Shown: positions 33,244 to 41,683 of the stretch, one piece after another
Numbering within the stretch: the stretch's first letter is position 1
How the letters are laid out: each line of letters starts with the position of its first letter
Assembly: GCA_018813295.1 (NCBI GenBank)
Contig: JAHJBZ010000033.1
Span: 1 to 64,000 of the forward strand
DNA length: 64,000 nt
Direction: 5' to 3'
DNA from: Patescibacteria group bacterium
Lineage (GTDB): Bacteria > Patescibacteriota > Gracilibacteria > UM-FILTER-43-11
Program-made: the position numbers and the translations under genes
Notes under the pieces: model-generated
The model's input: the letters and a program-made list of their open reading frames with translations, nothing else
The model's database searches: none
What the model was told of the DNA's origin: nothing

Positions 33244-35166
33244 TTAATCTTTTTCAAGTAGTTTTTCCTGCTCCATATACCTTTGCATTGCTCTTATTTC
33301 TTCCAAGTTTAGTTCTACGGTGCGACCATCTTGAGTTTTTACTGCAAGAGACAAATCGTCGTGACCACCTTCCAGTGTGCTACGATATTTGTTTTTGTGA
33401 TCTTCAATAAAAAATCTATCCATCGCTCTTTCCCGATTTATTTCAACTTGAGCTTTACGATGGGTGTGATCATCTTTTTTCATTTCAACCTGCCTGAAGC
33501 CATCTTGATCCACTGCATGTGCTTTTTTAGTTTTTTCCAGAGTTTTCATTTCGTCTTCAATACCCGTGCGATCAGCATCTTCATTTTGACGCCTGCTCTC
33601 TTTAGCGCGGGATTGCCTTAGCCTTTCTTGCAAATCGATTACATCAGCAGAAGTGTTTTCTTGCTGAGTGACCTGATCTGTTTGTTTAGTTTCTGACTCC
33701 TCTCTATCATTACGTAAACGAGACTGAAAGCCCGAAGCATCGAAATTATCTCTTCGTTCGTTAACAAACATCTTTGTAACTCGATTCAGGAATGAATCTC
33801 TTTTATCTGTTCCGCGTTTTTTCAGATCCAAATTTGCCTGTACTATGGCAGCGCGAGTTGTACCAGAGGTAATTATGCTAAGTGGGTCGGTTGTTGCTGA
33901 TGACCTTCCGGCATCTGATGGCACCTTTTCCCCTCTCATGAATTTTTGATATTGTGTATTCATTTCCGTATAACCCCATTCATCTATTTTGGATGCCATG
34001 TAGTTTTGTGCTTTCGGAGATAGGTTGTTTTGGATGTTGTCGTACAATTTTCTATAACGTTCCATTTGCCCACCTGGGCCATCGTTAAGTTGTTCAACTG
34101 CGTTATATTTTGTTTGTAAATCCTGATTTTGCATCCAATTCCTAAACTCATTAATGGTGTGATTTCCTATGTATCCTTTTTGCTTGAATGACTGCAAAGA
34201 GATTTTATAAGAAGCATCCAGCCTCTTGTTTTCCTGTTCGCAACTATTCCCAAAGGCAGTAAATAGCTCGGTATACCCTTTTTGATCTCGAAGCGATTCT
34301 ATGTGATTGAGTGCTTGGCCTTTTAGGGTTGATCTTATGTTCTTCCATAGAGTTTCGTAGCGCGCCATCTGATTTGGGAATTCCTGGATCCAGTATTTTT
34401 TTTCTTTTTGATCGATTTTTTTAAACCCATCTAAAAATTTTTCATAAGTTTTTTGACCAATAATTTTTTTTGCTTTTGCGTCATCTAACATGCCTTTGTA
34501 TTTTCCAAATAATTCTAAAGATTCTACTTTGCCTGTTTTTTCGGCGTACTCTTCTGCCTTTGGTATGGCTTCTTCGGCTTTTTTAAGAAATGCACGACGT
34601 TCTGGAACAGTCATTTCTAAGAATTTTTTCTCATCAGGGATATCTATTTTTGTGTGTTCATCTACTTTTAAATAACCAACATTGCGGGCAAGCGGATGAT
34701 TGGCAATTTTATCGTAAGCTTCCTTATCCTTTTCCATATTGGCAATTTTTTGCAAAATAAGGGTTTCAATCGCCGCAGAATCCTGAACAAATTTGAATTC
34801 ATTTCCCAAAATCAATTTGGACATCAGGAATTCCTCATCTTTTTCTGAAGCGACTTTTGCTTTTATTGCACGTTCAATATGCGTGTGAACTCTATCCGCT
34901 TTTGATTCGTGTCTTTGGGCAAAATCACGCATGCTTTCGAGCAATTTCAAAGTCAATTCGTGATCTTCTTGTCCCATTGCCACTTTTCGATATTCCGAAT
35001 AGGATTGATCCGAGATAATTCTTTTCTTTACCGAGCTGTCCGCAATTAATCCAATCTCTTGCCGAAATTCTCTCATGCGGTTAATGGTGAGAACATTATT
35101 CAAAACTTCACTCTTTGTTGGAGCTTCATCTTGCCTTTCTATGTTTTGAGCTAATTCTCCAGCCAT
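33244..35166 (-). CDS. Large helical protein with internal repeat
   Basis: A 640-residue, highly charged, soluble and almost entirely helical protein. It contains an internal duplication: QMARYETLWKNIRSTL ... GYTELFTAF near residue 285 and QMERYRKLYDNIQNNL ... GYTEMNTQY near residue 380. Each unit is about 95 residues and is preceded by a G(Q/N)xT..(E/N).F segment. The C-terminal 150 residues are rich in R, E, D and Q. There is no signal or membrane segment. The repeat suggests a structural or binding role; I do not recognise a family. It stands alone, upstream of a secreted-protein gene and downstream of PH-domain genes. Confidence 0.68.
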   Translation of the reverse strand: MAGELAQNIERQDEAPTKSEVLNNVLTINRMREFRQEIGLIADSSVKKRIISDQSYSEYRKVAMGQEDHELTLKLLESMRDFAQRHESKADRVHTHIERAIKAKVASEKDEEFLMSKLILGNEFKFVQDSAAIETLILQKIANMEKDKEAYDKIANHPLARNVGYLKVDEHTKIDIPDEKKFLEMTVPERRAFLKKAEEAIPKAEEYAEKTGKVESLELFGKYKGMLDDAKAKKIIGQKTYEKFLDGFKKIDQKEKKYWIQEFPNQMARYETLWKNIRSTLKGQALNHIESLRDQKGYTELFTAFGNSCEQENKRLDASYKISLQSFKQKGYIGNHTINEFRNWMQNQDLQTKYNAVEQLNDGPGGQMERYRKLYDNIQNNLSPKAQNYMASKIDEWGYTEMNTQYQKFMRGEKVPSDAGRSSATTDPLSIITSGTTRAAIVQANLDLKKRGTDKRDSFLNRVTKMFVNERRDNFDASGFQSRLRNDREESETKQTDQVTQQENTSADVIDLQERLRQSRAKESRRQNEDADRTGIEDEMKTLEKTKKAHAVDQDGFRQVEMKKDDHTHRKAQVEINRERAMDRFFIEDHKNKYRSTLEGGHDDLSLAVKTQDGRTVELNLEEIRAMQRYMEQEKLLEKD

Positions 35167-35218
35167 GTCTAAAAATTATAGTGAGTTTTACTATACACTA
35201 AAAACTCTAAATTTAAAG

Positions 35219-35785
35219 CTATAAGATAAGTTTATCTTTGTCTTCAGTTTCATCATATTGCTCACCTGTTCTGTCTGCATGGGCACGGTTGAGTATTTCT
35301 CTTGCCACATATCCGGGATCAGGAACGCGGTCTATTTCAAATTTAGAAGCATCTCCGGCAGCTGTTTGCACCTCAATGTTCCCATAATTCAATAATGTTG
35401 GAAGAACTCCTGTAATATCGCTGGTTGTATCCTGGATTTGGTTTAACGGTGTTGAAGACACTGTACGTTTCAAAAAGGTCACCTGAGTAATGTCGATTAA
35501 GCGCTCATTAGTTAGAACAAATAGATCAAATTGTTCATTAATCCAGGCAATACAGGTTAAAAGGAGACCAAAAAGCAGGTAGATACAGGAAAACAAACCA
35601 ATTCCAATATCCAGATTTCTGTATTCCGCAAACGGATAATAGCTGAACCAAGCAGCCAAAAAGATAATAAGCGGTGCTGCAACTGTAACTACAAAAGCAA
35701 TTATAATTCTTACGTAAACAATCGCATGCTTGCGAATAATTATTAGAACCTTTTCATTTGGACGTTGACCAGGAAATTTAAACAT
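35219..35785 (-). CDS. Bacterial PH-domain membrane protein (bPH2-like)
   Basis: A 188-residue protein starting at the ATG 35785 (MFKFPGQRPNEKVLIIIRKH); an upstream in-frame codon at 35809 lies inside a repeat hairpin and is unlikely. Two membrane helices (about residues 20-46 and 59-85) precede a domain with LTNERLIDITQVTFLKRTVSSTPLNQIQDTTSD and IEVQTAAGDASKFEIDRVPDPGYVAREI. This is the bacterial PH-like pattern seen in YdbS-type proteins. The role is unclear; such proteins occur in membrane and stress contexts. It is the downstream member of a pair with the related gene at 35852. Confidence 0.78.
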   Translation of the reverse strand: MFKFPGQRPNEKVLIIIRKHAIVYVRIIIAFVVTVAAPLIIFLAAWFSYYPFAEYRNLDIGIGLFSCIYLLFGLLLTCIAWINEQFDLFVLTNERLIDITQVTFLKRTVSSTPLNQIQDTTSDITGVLPTLLNYGNIEVQTAAGDASKFEIDRVPDPGYVAREILNRAHADRTGEQYDETEDKDKLIL

Positions 35786-35797
35786 TTTTTGACATTT

Positions 35798-35851
35798 AAC
35801 ATGTAACAATTAACATATGACAGAATTGTCAAATGTTAATTGTTACATGTT
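35798..35851. repeat. Near-perfect 25-bp inverted repeat between PH-domain genes
   Basis: ACATGTAACAATTAACAT and TGTCAAATGTTAATTGTTACATG pair almost perfectly around a five-base loop (GAATT). It overlaps the alternative upstream start of the downstream gene. Confidence 0.88.
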
Positions 35852-36466
35852 TTAGGGAATATTTAATCTATGAATATCTTGTAAATAGTCTGTTTGAGGT
35901 TTTGGTGAGGCAGGTTGTTCAGTTATTCCTTTTTGCCGTTGTAATATGTGCTCACGTTTTACCCTATTAGACCATTCTAAATAATAATGAGGATTTGGTA
36001 CATAACTAATAGCAATCGGTGGCGCTGACGTAGAAAGTGTAATTATCAATTTACCGTATCTCAAGTAATTTTTAAAAAGACCGTGTGCTTCAACAGCTAT
36101 ATCCTGAATTTTGGTTAGATCAATAGCATCAGAATTATTTTGTAAAAATACAGTTTTTTTAATGATAAGAATTCTGCAATCGGTAACAATGGTGAGGTCA
36201 AAATAGAAGTTGATTATCTGCAAAAATGCCATTTGCAAAAAAGCAATTGTTACAATCATTGTAAAAAATACAAAAAAGGCTCGTAAAAAAGTAAAATCCA
36301 CTATAAGTACGAGTCCTCCCAGAACAATCAAAATGATAGCAATAAGTAGTCCTACCGGAAATAGAAAAAGAATTGGATGTATAAAGCGCACCCAATGACG
36401 GCGAAAGAAAAACTTGAAGTGTTCGTATTTTAATTGCCCTTTGAAGTCGTGCTCTTCTGTTGGCAT
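35852..36466 (-). CDS. Bacterial PH-domain membrane protein, second copy
   Basis: A 204-residue protein with two membrane helices (about 36-60 and 62-87) and a PH-like domain containing LTIVTDCRILIIKKTVFLQNNSDAIDLTKIQDIAVEAHG and GKLIITLSTSAPPIAISYVPNPHYYLEWSNRV. It has the same organisation as the protein at 35219 but diverges strongly in sequence. The pair probably acts as a complex. It is followed by a near-perfect hairpin. Confidence 0.76.
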   Translation of the reverse strand: MPTEEHDFKGQLKYEHFKFFFRRHWVRFIHPILFLFPVGLLIAIILIVLGGLVLIVDFTFLRAFFVFFTMIVTIAFLQMAFLQIINFYFDLTIVTDCRILIIKKTVFLQNNSDAIDLTKIQDIAVEAHGLFKNYLRYGKLIITLSTSAPPIAISYVPNPHYYLEWSNRVKREHILQRQKGITEQPASPKPQTDYLQDIHRLNIP

Positions 36467-36579
36467 AAATGCTTTTAATAAAACAAACGCTTTAGGAGGG
36501 CATTAGTGGATCCTGAATATAACATAAATCCCCCCTTTAGTAAACTAGTTATGCAGAGATTTGGTATTTATTTGTGTTT

Positions 36580-37404
36580 TTAATTTTCTTTTTTTGTCCT
36601 AAAAATAAATCCAATGAAAACAAAAGTTGCGTTCCATATACGTTTAATTCTTTTAGGTTCTTTAATTAATCGCCACAACCATTCTAAACCAATTTGTTGC
36701 ATAAAGCGAGGAGCGCGTTTTACTACGCCGGCTGCAAAGTCAAATGCACCACCAACTCCTACGGCCAATTTTACGGTGTCTAATTTAAATAGATTGTGAT
36801 AAATCCAAAGTTCTTGTGCCGGACTGCCGTATGCCACAAAGAGGATGTCAGGTTTTGCATGATTTATCATTTCGCAAATATCATTTTCTTCATCTTTACT
36901 TGGTGAGCCGGCATAGCTGCCTGCAAAAATTGCTTTTGGATATTTTGTTAAAAGTTTATTTATAGCCTTGTGGGCCACGCCTGTTTTTGCTCCAAGAAGG
37001 TAAATCTTCCATTTGTGTTCTTGTGATTGTTCGACAATTTTATAAAAAAGATCCGATCCTGTGACTCGCTCTGGAAGTCTTTTCCGGATTTTTTTTGGTG
37101 AGAAAATCACGGAAAAAAGTGAAGCAATTAACTGAAAAAAACGAGGCATCCAGTATTTATGATGCGGCAGGTGAAGATAGTAAGACGCCCACAAAATACC
37201 AATGCCATCCGGGATTGAGAGGTTTGCGTTATTGAGTACATTTGCAAATTTTTTATCTCTATCCGCATTTAAAACCATTTCAGGATTTGGAGTGGTAATG
37301 TAGGCTTTTTTGTTCTGGCTGATAAAACCACTTACCTCCTCTAAAACTTTTTCGTAGGTTATTGCATCGAAGGGAACGCCGGCGATTTGGATTCTTTTGT
37401 TCAT
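36580..37404 (-). CDS. WecG/TagA/CpsF family glycosyltransferase
   Basis: A 274-residue GT26-family glycosyltransferase from the ATG 37404 (MNKRIQIAGVPFDAITYEKV); a longer frame from 37464 would translate a repeat hairpin. Family motifs are TPNPEMVLNADRDKKF, SIPDGIGILWASYYL with the catalytic-base aspartate, VTGSDLFYKIVE, LFVAYGSPAQELWIY and the C-terminal GLEWLWRLIKEPKRIKR. These enzymes add ManNAc(A) or similar sugars to lipid-linked intermediates of wall polymers. Together with SLH proteins this fits synthesis of a secondary cell-wall polymer. It lies downstream of a methyltransferase. Confidence 0.9.
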   Translation of the reverse strand: MNKRIQIAGVPFDAITYEKVLEEVSGFISQNKKAYITTPNPEMVLNADRDKKFANVLNNANLSIPDGIGILWASYYLHLPHHKYWMPRFFQLIASLFSVIFSPKKIRKRLPERVTGSDLFYKIVEQSQEHKWKIYLLGAKTGVAHKAINKLLTKYPKAIFAGSYAGSPSKDEENDICEMINHAKPDILFVAYGSPAQELWIYHNLFKLDTVKLAVGVGGAFDFAAGVVKRAPRFMQQIGLEWLWRLIKEPKRIKRIWNATFVFIGFIFRTKKEN

Positions 37405-37410
37405 ATTTCC

Positions 37411-37505
37411 GATTGTCGGTCCCCCGCTAAGCGGAGTAGGCCCGTTGTAGACCCTATTGTCCAATCGGGTCTACTAGTGGGTCCTCTATTGGATCTTCTA
37501 TTGGA
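37411..37505. repeat. Period-12 repeat hairpin with REP-like core
   Basis: GGTCTACTAGTG, GGTCCTCTATTG, GATCTTCTATTG units on one side; GATTGTCGGTCC, GTAGACCCTATTGTCC on the other; a CCGCTAAGCGG palindrome sits in between. Same 12-bp family as 18792. Confidence 0.72.
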
Positions 37506-38211
37506 GTTTCCGTGCAATCAGCACAAGGTTAAAAGACCGTAAGAATGATACTCGATTTCCCTTTCGGGTAAAATAAAATTCTTCAATTTTCCATTTGTCC
37601 GACGCAAAATAACTCAGTAATTCTTTTGGTAAAAATGCATGGTAGTAGCGCTTCATGGGGTAATTTCCCCATTTAATCCATAAGTCGTTCCACGCGGTTT
37701 TAAGCCCAAGGTGCAAGACGCATGATCCGATTGCTCTGAGAATTGCCTTTAAATATTTGAATTGAAAAAGATTCCAGACGGTTAAAATTAAAATTCCATC
37801 TGTCTTGAGTGTGCGATAGATATCATTGGCTACTTTTTTTCGCATTTTTTTATCAGGGACGTGATGAAAAGCTGCTATACAAAAAATGTTATCGAAAGCT
37901 CCTTCTGGTAAATTAGCGTCCATCATATCCTCAAGCTGAAAGCGGGCTTCGGGGAAATTTTCTTTTGCCTTTTCGAGCAAATGGGAATTATGGTCGACAC
38001 CTAAATAATTGACTTTTTTTTGTTTTAAAAACTCATATAACCGACCGTTGCCACAACCAAGATCCAGAGTATTCCCGCCATGTTTGGTGTATGCTAAAAA
38101 ATGATTAAACTCCTGCCATGGTGCTTTTCGGGTTGCATCAAACTCATGCGCAATGGCACTGTAGGAGGTTTTTACCTTTTCTTTGATTTGGTTGATTAAT
38201 TTTTTACGCAT
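37498..38211 (-). CDS. Class I SAM-dependent methyltransferase
   Basis: A 237-residue methyltransferase. SAM-binding motif I is NTLDLGCGNGRLYEFL (about 48-63), followed by YLGVDHNSHLLEKAKENFP and a post-motif FCIAAFHHVPDKKMRKKVANDIYRTLKTDG. The HHVP and TLKTDGILILTVWN segments resemble the Trm9/ALKBH8-type tRNA-modifying branch. Substrate cannot be assigned. It lies upstream of the TagA-like glycosyltransferase, and its last codons overlap the hairpin between them. Confidence 0.82.
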   Translation of the reverse strand: MRKKLINQIKEKVKTSYSAIAHEFDATRKAPWQEFNHFLAYTKHGGNTLDLGCGNGRLYEFLKQKKVNYLGVDHNSHLLEKAKENFPEARFQLEDMMDANLPEGAFDNIFCIAAFHHVPDKKMRKKVANDIYRTLKTDGILILTVWNLFQFKYLKAILRAIGSCVLHLGLKTAWNDLWIKWGNYPMKRYYHAFLPKELLSYFASDKWKIEEFYFTRKGNRVSFLRSFNLVLIARKLQ

Positions 38212-38242
38212 TTTTAACAGTTATTAGTATAACAACTAATAA

Positions 38243-38312
38243 AGGATTCAGAAATCAGGATTCAGTAAAAACAGCTTAATCCTTAATGCTTAATCCTTAA
38301 TGCTTAATTAAT
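38243..38312. repeat. GGATTCAG and CTTAATC word repeats
   Basis: AGGATTCAGAAATCAGGATTCAG followed by CTTAATCCTTAATG twice. It combines the words of the 29815 and period-7 families before the PilC2 stop. Confidence 0.75.
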
Positions 38313-39590
38313 CGTCGTTCCAATATAGAAGAATGGAAGCATAACTGCGAGCAAAATTGATCCAACCAATGCGGCTACTATAAAAATCATAATCGGTTCG
38401 ACGAGAGTAGAAATATTTTTGAGTGTGTAATCGATACTTTTGTGGAAATTCTTTTTAATTTTAAACAGCATCTCGGAAATTCTTCCTGTTGATTCGCCAA
38501 TGTGAATTAATTGGGCAACTTGCAGTGGAAAAAGCTTATTCTTTTTAAATTTTTGAGTTCTGATATCTTCAAGCCCCATCATCTCACTTATCTGTTTACC
38601 CATAATTATTCCATGACGAATTTTCGCTAAGGCGCGTTGATAATGGAGGTTTGGAATTGTCTTTTCGGTGATTGCAAAAGCATCGCTAATAAGCACTCCA
38701 CTCTTCATAAGCATTCCCATATTGGCTGCAATCATCATTAGATTCTTTTCTTTATTCAATCGACCAACAATAGGAATGATGCTCACAAAGTTTTCCCAAA
38801 TCAGCCTTCCAATTCGCGTTTTTACAAAGAAAAGCCATAGCAATACTACAGTTCCAACAATTGATATCAGAAGTATCATCCAGCTTGCTGCAACAAAATC
38901 GCTAATATCAATTACCGCCTGGGTAAGCTTTGGCAGTTCAACTTTGGCCTGATCATACATCGCAGCAATTTTTGGAATAACGAAAGTCATCATTCCGGCT
39001 ACAAGTGCCATCGACAAACACACCAAAACCACCGGGTAAAACATAGCACCGGTAATCTTCCTCATAAAATCTTGATTGGCCTCCATTTCTTCTGTGAGTT
39101 CAATTAATACGACACTAAGATTTCCACTTTTTTCCGCCGCTTCAACTAAAGCCGCCTGCATTTTTGGAAAAATATGCGGAAATAAATACATAGATTCAGC
39201 TAAGCTCATACCCGTATTTATATGATGGATCATTTCGCCATATAACTTTTTAAGCCCCTTACTTGTTGTTTGGGCCTGCACAAGTGATAGGGAGTCTATT
39301 AAAGTTACACTTGAGTCAACAAGGGTTGCCATTTGATCATAAAAATACAAACGGTCTTTGGATGACATGCGTAACATTTTTAGGCCAAACGATATTTTGG
39401 TGGCTTCTTGTTTCATTCCTGTCACAGCTTTTTCTTCTATTTTCTTTTCTTTATCCTTATCCTTGGACGCGAGATTTCGCGTTCCTACGGTTTCTTTTTT
39501 ATTTCGATGAAAAATTTTGTCAAAAAACAGCTCAATTTCGAGCCAAAAATCTGAAAAGGTGTCTCTGATTTTGTATGCTAGTGCTGTCAT
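38304..39590 (-). CDS. Second type IV pilus platform protein PilC2 (GspF family)
   Basis: A 428-residue GspF-family protein. Two GspF domains cover about 80-205 and 280-405, with membrane helices near 190-212, 238-262 and 398-422. AAEKSGNLSVVLIELTEEMEANQ is typical of domain 1 and IGESTGRISEMLFKI of domain 2. The N-terminus is an unusual charged stretch containing GTRNLASKDK encoded by a REP-like element also found in the neighbouring PilB2. It works with PilB2 in a second pilus or secretion machine. The S23-like gene lies between the two. Confidence 0.92.
   Translation of the reverse strand: MTALAYKIRDTFSDFWLEIELFFDKIFHRNKKETVGTRNLASKDKDKEKKIEEKAVTGMKQEATKISFGLKMLRMSSKDRLYFYDQMATLVDSSVTLIDSLSLVQAQTTSKGLKKLYGEMIHHINTGMSLAESMYLFPHIFPKMQAALVEAAEKSGNLSVVLIELTEEMEANQDFMRKITGAMFYPVVLVCLSMALVAGMMTFVIPKIAAMYDQAKVELPKLTQAVIDISDFVAASWMILLISIVGTVVLLWLFFVKTRIGRLIWENFVSIIPIVGRLNKEKNLMMIAANMGMLMKSGVLISDAFAITEKTIPNLHYQRALAKIRHGIIMGKQISEMMGLEDIRTQKFKKNKLFPLQVAQLIHIGESTGRISEMLFKIKKNFHKSIDYTLKNISTLVEPIMIFIVAALVGSILLAVMLPFFYIGTTIN
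39459..39488. repeat. In-frame REP-like element in pilC2
   Basis: On the minus strand GTAGGAACGCGAAAT, CTCGCGTCC, AAGGAT; encodes GTRNLASKD. Twenty-four of 30 bases match the pilB2 copy at 41271. Confidence 0.85.
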
Positions 39591-39592
39591 TT

Positions 39593-39640
39593 TTAATTGG
39601 GAGTATTGGGATTACTAGGAATATTGGGGTCATTGGGATT
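39593..39640. repeat. Period-9 repeat arm (left) flanking the S23-type gene
   Basis: Units TTGGGAGTA, TTGGGATTA, CTAGGAATA, TTGGGGTCA, TTGGGATTT. Inverted partner at 40025-40064; the arms are separated by the gene. Confidence 0.82.
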
Positions 39641-40003
39641 TTTTTTGGATTCAGATAAGCGACAAAGGAGAAATCCCGTTTTATTAATTAATTCAATTAA
39701 ATGTTCATAGTCGGATTTTGTAATATATTCTAATGCAAGAGCTAGTTCGGAATGACTGTCTACTTCTACCAATGAACTATAAGAGATATTGAAGAAATGT
39801 AATTTGTCACGCACTCCATTTCTTTCATTTCCTTCAGCGATATTAGACATGACCGATACTGACGCCCTTTTTATCTGACTACTTAATCCAAATTTTTCAT
39901 CAGACGGAAATTTTTTTGCCAATTGATAGACTTTCAAAGTAAGCTCTTTAGCTTTTTGCCAAACTATCAACTTCCTGAATGTTCTCTGATATTGTTTTTG
40001 CAT
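39593..40003 (-). CDS. Four-helix-bundle protein (S23 rRNA-intervening-sequence type)
   Basis: A 136-residue four-helix-bundle protein from the ATG 40003 (a GTG at 40021 is an alternative). It carries the family core FRKLIVWQKAKELTLKVYQLA, LSSQIKRASVSVMSNIAEGN and LVEVDSHSELALALEYI. This family is encoded in the intervening sequences of some bacterial 23S rRNAs and as Avd in diversity-generating retroelements; here there is no rRNA or reverse transcriptase. The C-terminal tail NPNDPNIPSNPNTPN is encoded by a period-9 repeat arm. A matching inverted arm lies before the start, so the gene sits in the loop of a large stem. Confidence 0.85.
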   Translation of the reverse strand: MQKQYQRTFRKLIVWQKAKELTLKVYQLAKKFPSDEKFGLSSQIKRASVSVMSNIAEGNERNGVRDKLHFFNISYSSLVEVDSHSELALALEYITKSDYEHLIELINKTGFLLCRLSESKKNPNDPNIPSNPNTPN

Positions 40004-40024
40004 AAATTTGTTTTTTATCACTCA

Positions 40025-40064
40025 CAATCCTCTTAGTAATCCCAATACTCCTAATACTCCCAAA
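40025..40064. repeat. Period-9 repeat arm (right) flanking the S23-type gene
   Basis: The complement reads TTGGGAGTA, TTAGGAGTA, TTGGGATTA, CTAAGAGGA. It is inverted relative to the arm at 39593. Confidence 0.82.
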
Positions 40065-41408
40065 TTAAGCCATTACCCGAATAGCTTCTTCAATAGTTAT
40101 ATCACCTGTAACTGCTTTATAGAGTGCGTCTTTTCGGAGTAGGATCATGCCTTCTTTTACGGCTTGTGCTTCTATTTCGGCATTGGAAGCATTATTGATA
40201 ATGAGCTCTTCAATAGCTGGTGACATTTCCAAAACCTCGAATAAACCGATACGGCCGCTGTAACCAATATTATTACATTCTTTACAACCGTTCGCTTTGT
40301 AAAAAAAAGCGTTTTTTGGGTCTATGTTAACTTCCTTTTTAATAAGTTCATGATATTTTTCAGGAACCGGGTATTTTTCGCGGCAGTTTGAACAAACTTT
40401 GCGTGCCAACCTTTGTGAAATAATTACTTTGACTGCTGCCGAGATTAGGAATCGGTCGATATCCATATTCAGCAAACGCTGAATAGTGCCCACAGCTGTA
40501 TTGGTATGCAGTGTTGAAAAAACCAGGTGACCTGTTAACGCGGATTCAATTGCCAGCGATGCTGTTTTCTGATCACGTATCTCACCGACCATGATAATAT
40601 CCGGGTCCTGACGAACGATTGTGCGCAGTCCATCAGAAAAATCAAAGCCTATATCCGGATTGATCTGTGTTTGGGTAACATCTTTAATTTTGTATTCAAT
40701 TGGATCTTCCAGGGTGGAAATATTGTAGTCTTCCGCATTAAAAGTGGAAAGCATAGAGAAAAGAGATGTAGATTTACCACTACCCGTAGGACCTACAGCC
40801 AAAATCATTCCATAAGAGGACTTAAGGTGTTCCTCAATTTTCAATAAAATATTAGGAAGCATTCCTAAATCTCTCAACTCCACCATCTTTGGATCTTTTT
40901 CTAACAAACGTATAACAACCTTTTCTCCATATTGAGTTGGCAAAATAGAAACACGCAAATCCACTTCCTTTTTATCCTTGCTTTCAAAGCTGCATTTACC
41001 ATCTTGAGGCAATCTATGTTCATCGATCTTGAGTCCGGAAATAATTTTTATACGTGCGATAATTGGGTGATGATAAATTTTATCGAACACCTTGTATTCC
41101 ACCATAGTCCCATCTATACGAAAATAAACCTCAAATTTATTCTCTTTTGGCTTAAAGTGGATATCACTCGCATGTTTTTTTAACGCATGATTAAAAATTT
41201 CATCAACGACATCGGGAACTGTGTCTTCGTCAAAAGTTTCGGCTTCTAGCACTTCTTCCTTTACCTTTTCATCCTTAGACGCAAGATCTTGCGTCTCTAC
41301 TTTTTCTTTTTCTGAAATAGGCTCTTTTTCCACCTTTTCTTCAGGTGTTTCAGGTTTTTCTTTCAATGCCTGGTCGCTTTCTTTTTTTAGTGCATCTAAT
41401 AATGACAT
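40065..41408 (-). CDS. Second type IV pilus ATPase PilB2 (GspE family)
   Basis: A 447-residue GspE-family ATPase. A 60-residue charged N-terminus is followed by the N2 domain (HASDIHFKPKENKFEVYFRIDG), Walker A GPTGSGKS (206-213), Asp box LEDPIEYKI, Walker B DPDIIMVGEIRD and the STLHTNT His box. A C-terminal zinc site is formed by CSNC and CKEC. Unlike PilB1 it lacks an MshEN domain, so its regulation differs. The N-terminus contains TQDLASKD encoded by an 18-bp perfect palindrome related to one in pilC2. It starts the operon pilB2, S23-like gene, pilC2. Confidence 0.94.
   Translation of the reverse strand: MSLLDALKKESDQALKEKPETPEEKVEKEPISEKEKVETQDLASKDEKVKEEVLEAETFDEDTVPDVVDEIFNHALKKHASDIHFKPKENKFEVYFRIDGTMVEYKVFDKIYHHPIIARIKIISGLKIDEHRLPQDGKCSFESKDKKEVDLRVSILPTQYGEKVVIRLLEKDPKMVELRDLGMLPNILLKIEEHLKSSYGMILAVGPTGSGKSTSLFSMLSTFNAEDYNISTLEDPIEYKIKDVTQTQINPDIGFDFSDGLRTIVRQDPDIIMVGEIRDQKTASLAIESALTGHLVFSTLHTNTAVGTIQRLLNMDIDRFLISAAVKVIISQRLARKVCSNCREKYPVPEKYHELIKKEVNIDPKNAFFYKANGCKECNNIGYSGRIGLFEVLEMSPAIEELIINNASNAEIEAQAVKEGMILLRKDALYKAVTGDITIEEAIRVMA
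41271..41300. repeat. In-frame REP-like element in pilB2
   Basis: The perfect palindrome GACGCAAGATCTTGCGTC lies within a 30-bp unit (minus-strand GTAGA...AAGGAT). It encodes TQDLASKD; homologous to the pilC2 copy. Confidence 0.88.
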
Positions 41409-41502
41409 TTTTTACTTTTTTGTTTAGAGTTTAGGATTTCGAATTTAAAGTTTAATATCCATATATTATAGCAAAAAAAAGCCAAAAAATCAATGGAAAC
41501 AA

Positions 41503-41604
41503 TTGTCTGAACCATGATTTTCCTGATTAGGGGATTTCTTGATTACTTATTACGTAAAAATTAATCATGTAATCTTTTAATCCTATAAATCAAGGTTCAG
41601 ACAA
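41503..41604. repeat. TTGTCTGAAC-ended inverted repeat element, copy 2
   Basis: The ends TTGTCTGAACCATGATT and its complement match at about 24 of 27 positions. It lies in the divergent gap between pilB2 and the 41684 gene and makes up most of it. Confidence 0.85.
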
Positions 41605-41683
41605 AAGATGACAAAAACAAGCGAATTTGGTAGTATTTATCCGAAATGAAAGAAGAATTCACGATTTTTTAAATCTTTATTTT

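Noticed and set aside
39593-40003. Four-helix-bundle gene as Avd of a diversity-generating retroelement
   Set aside because: No reverse transcriptase and no template or variable repeat pair found in the window.
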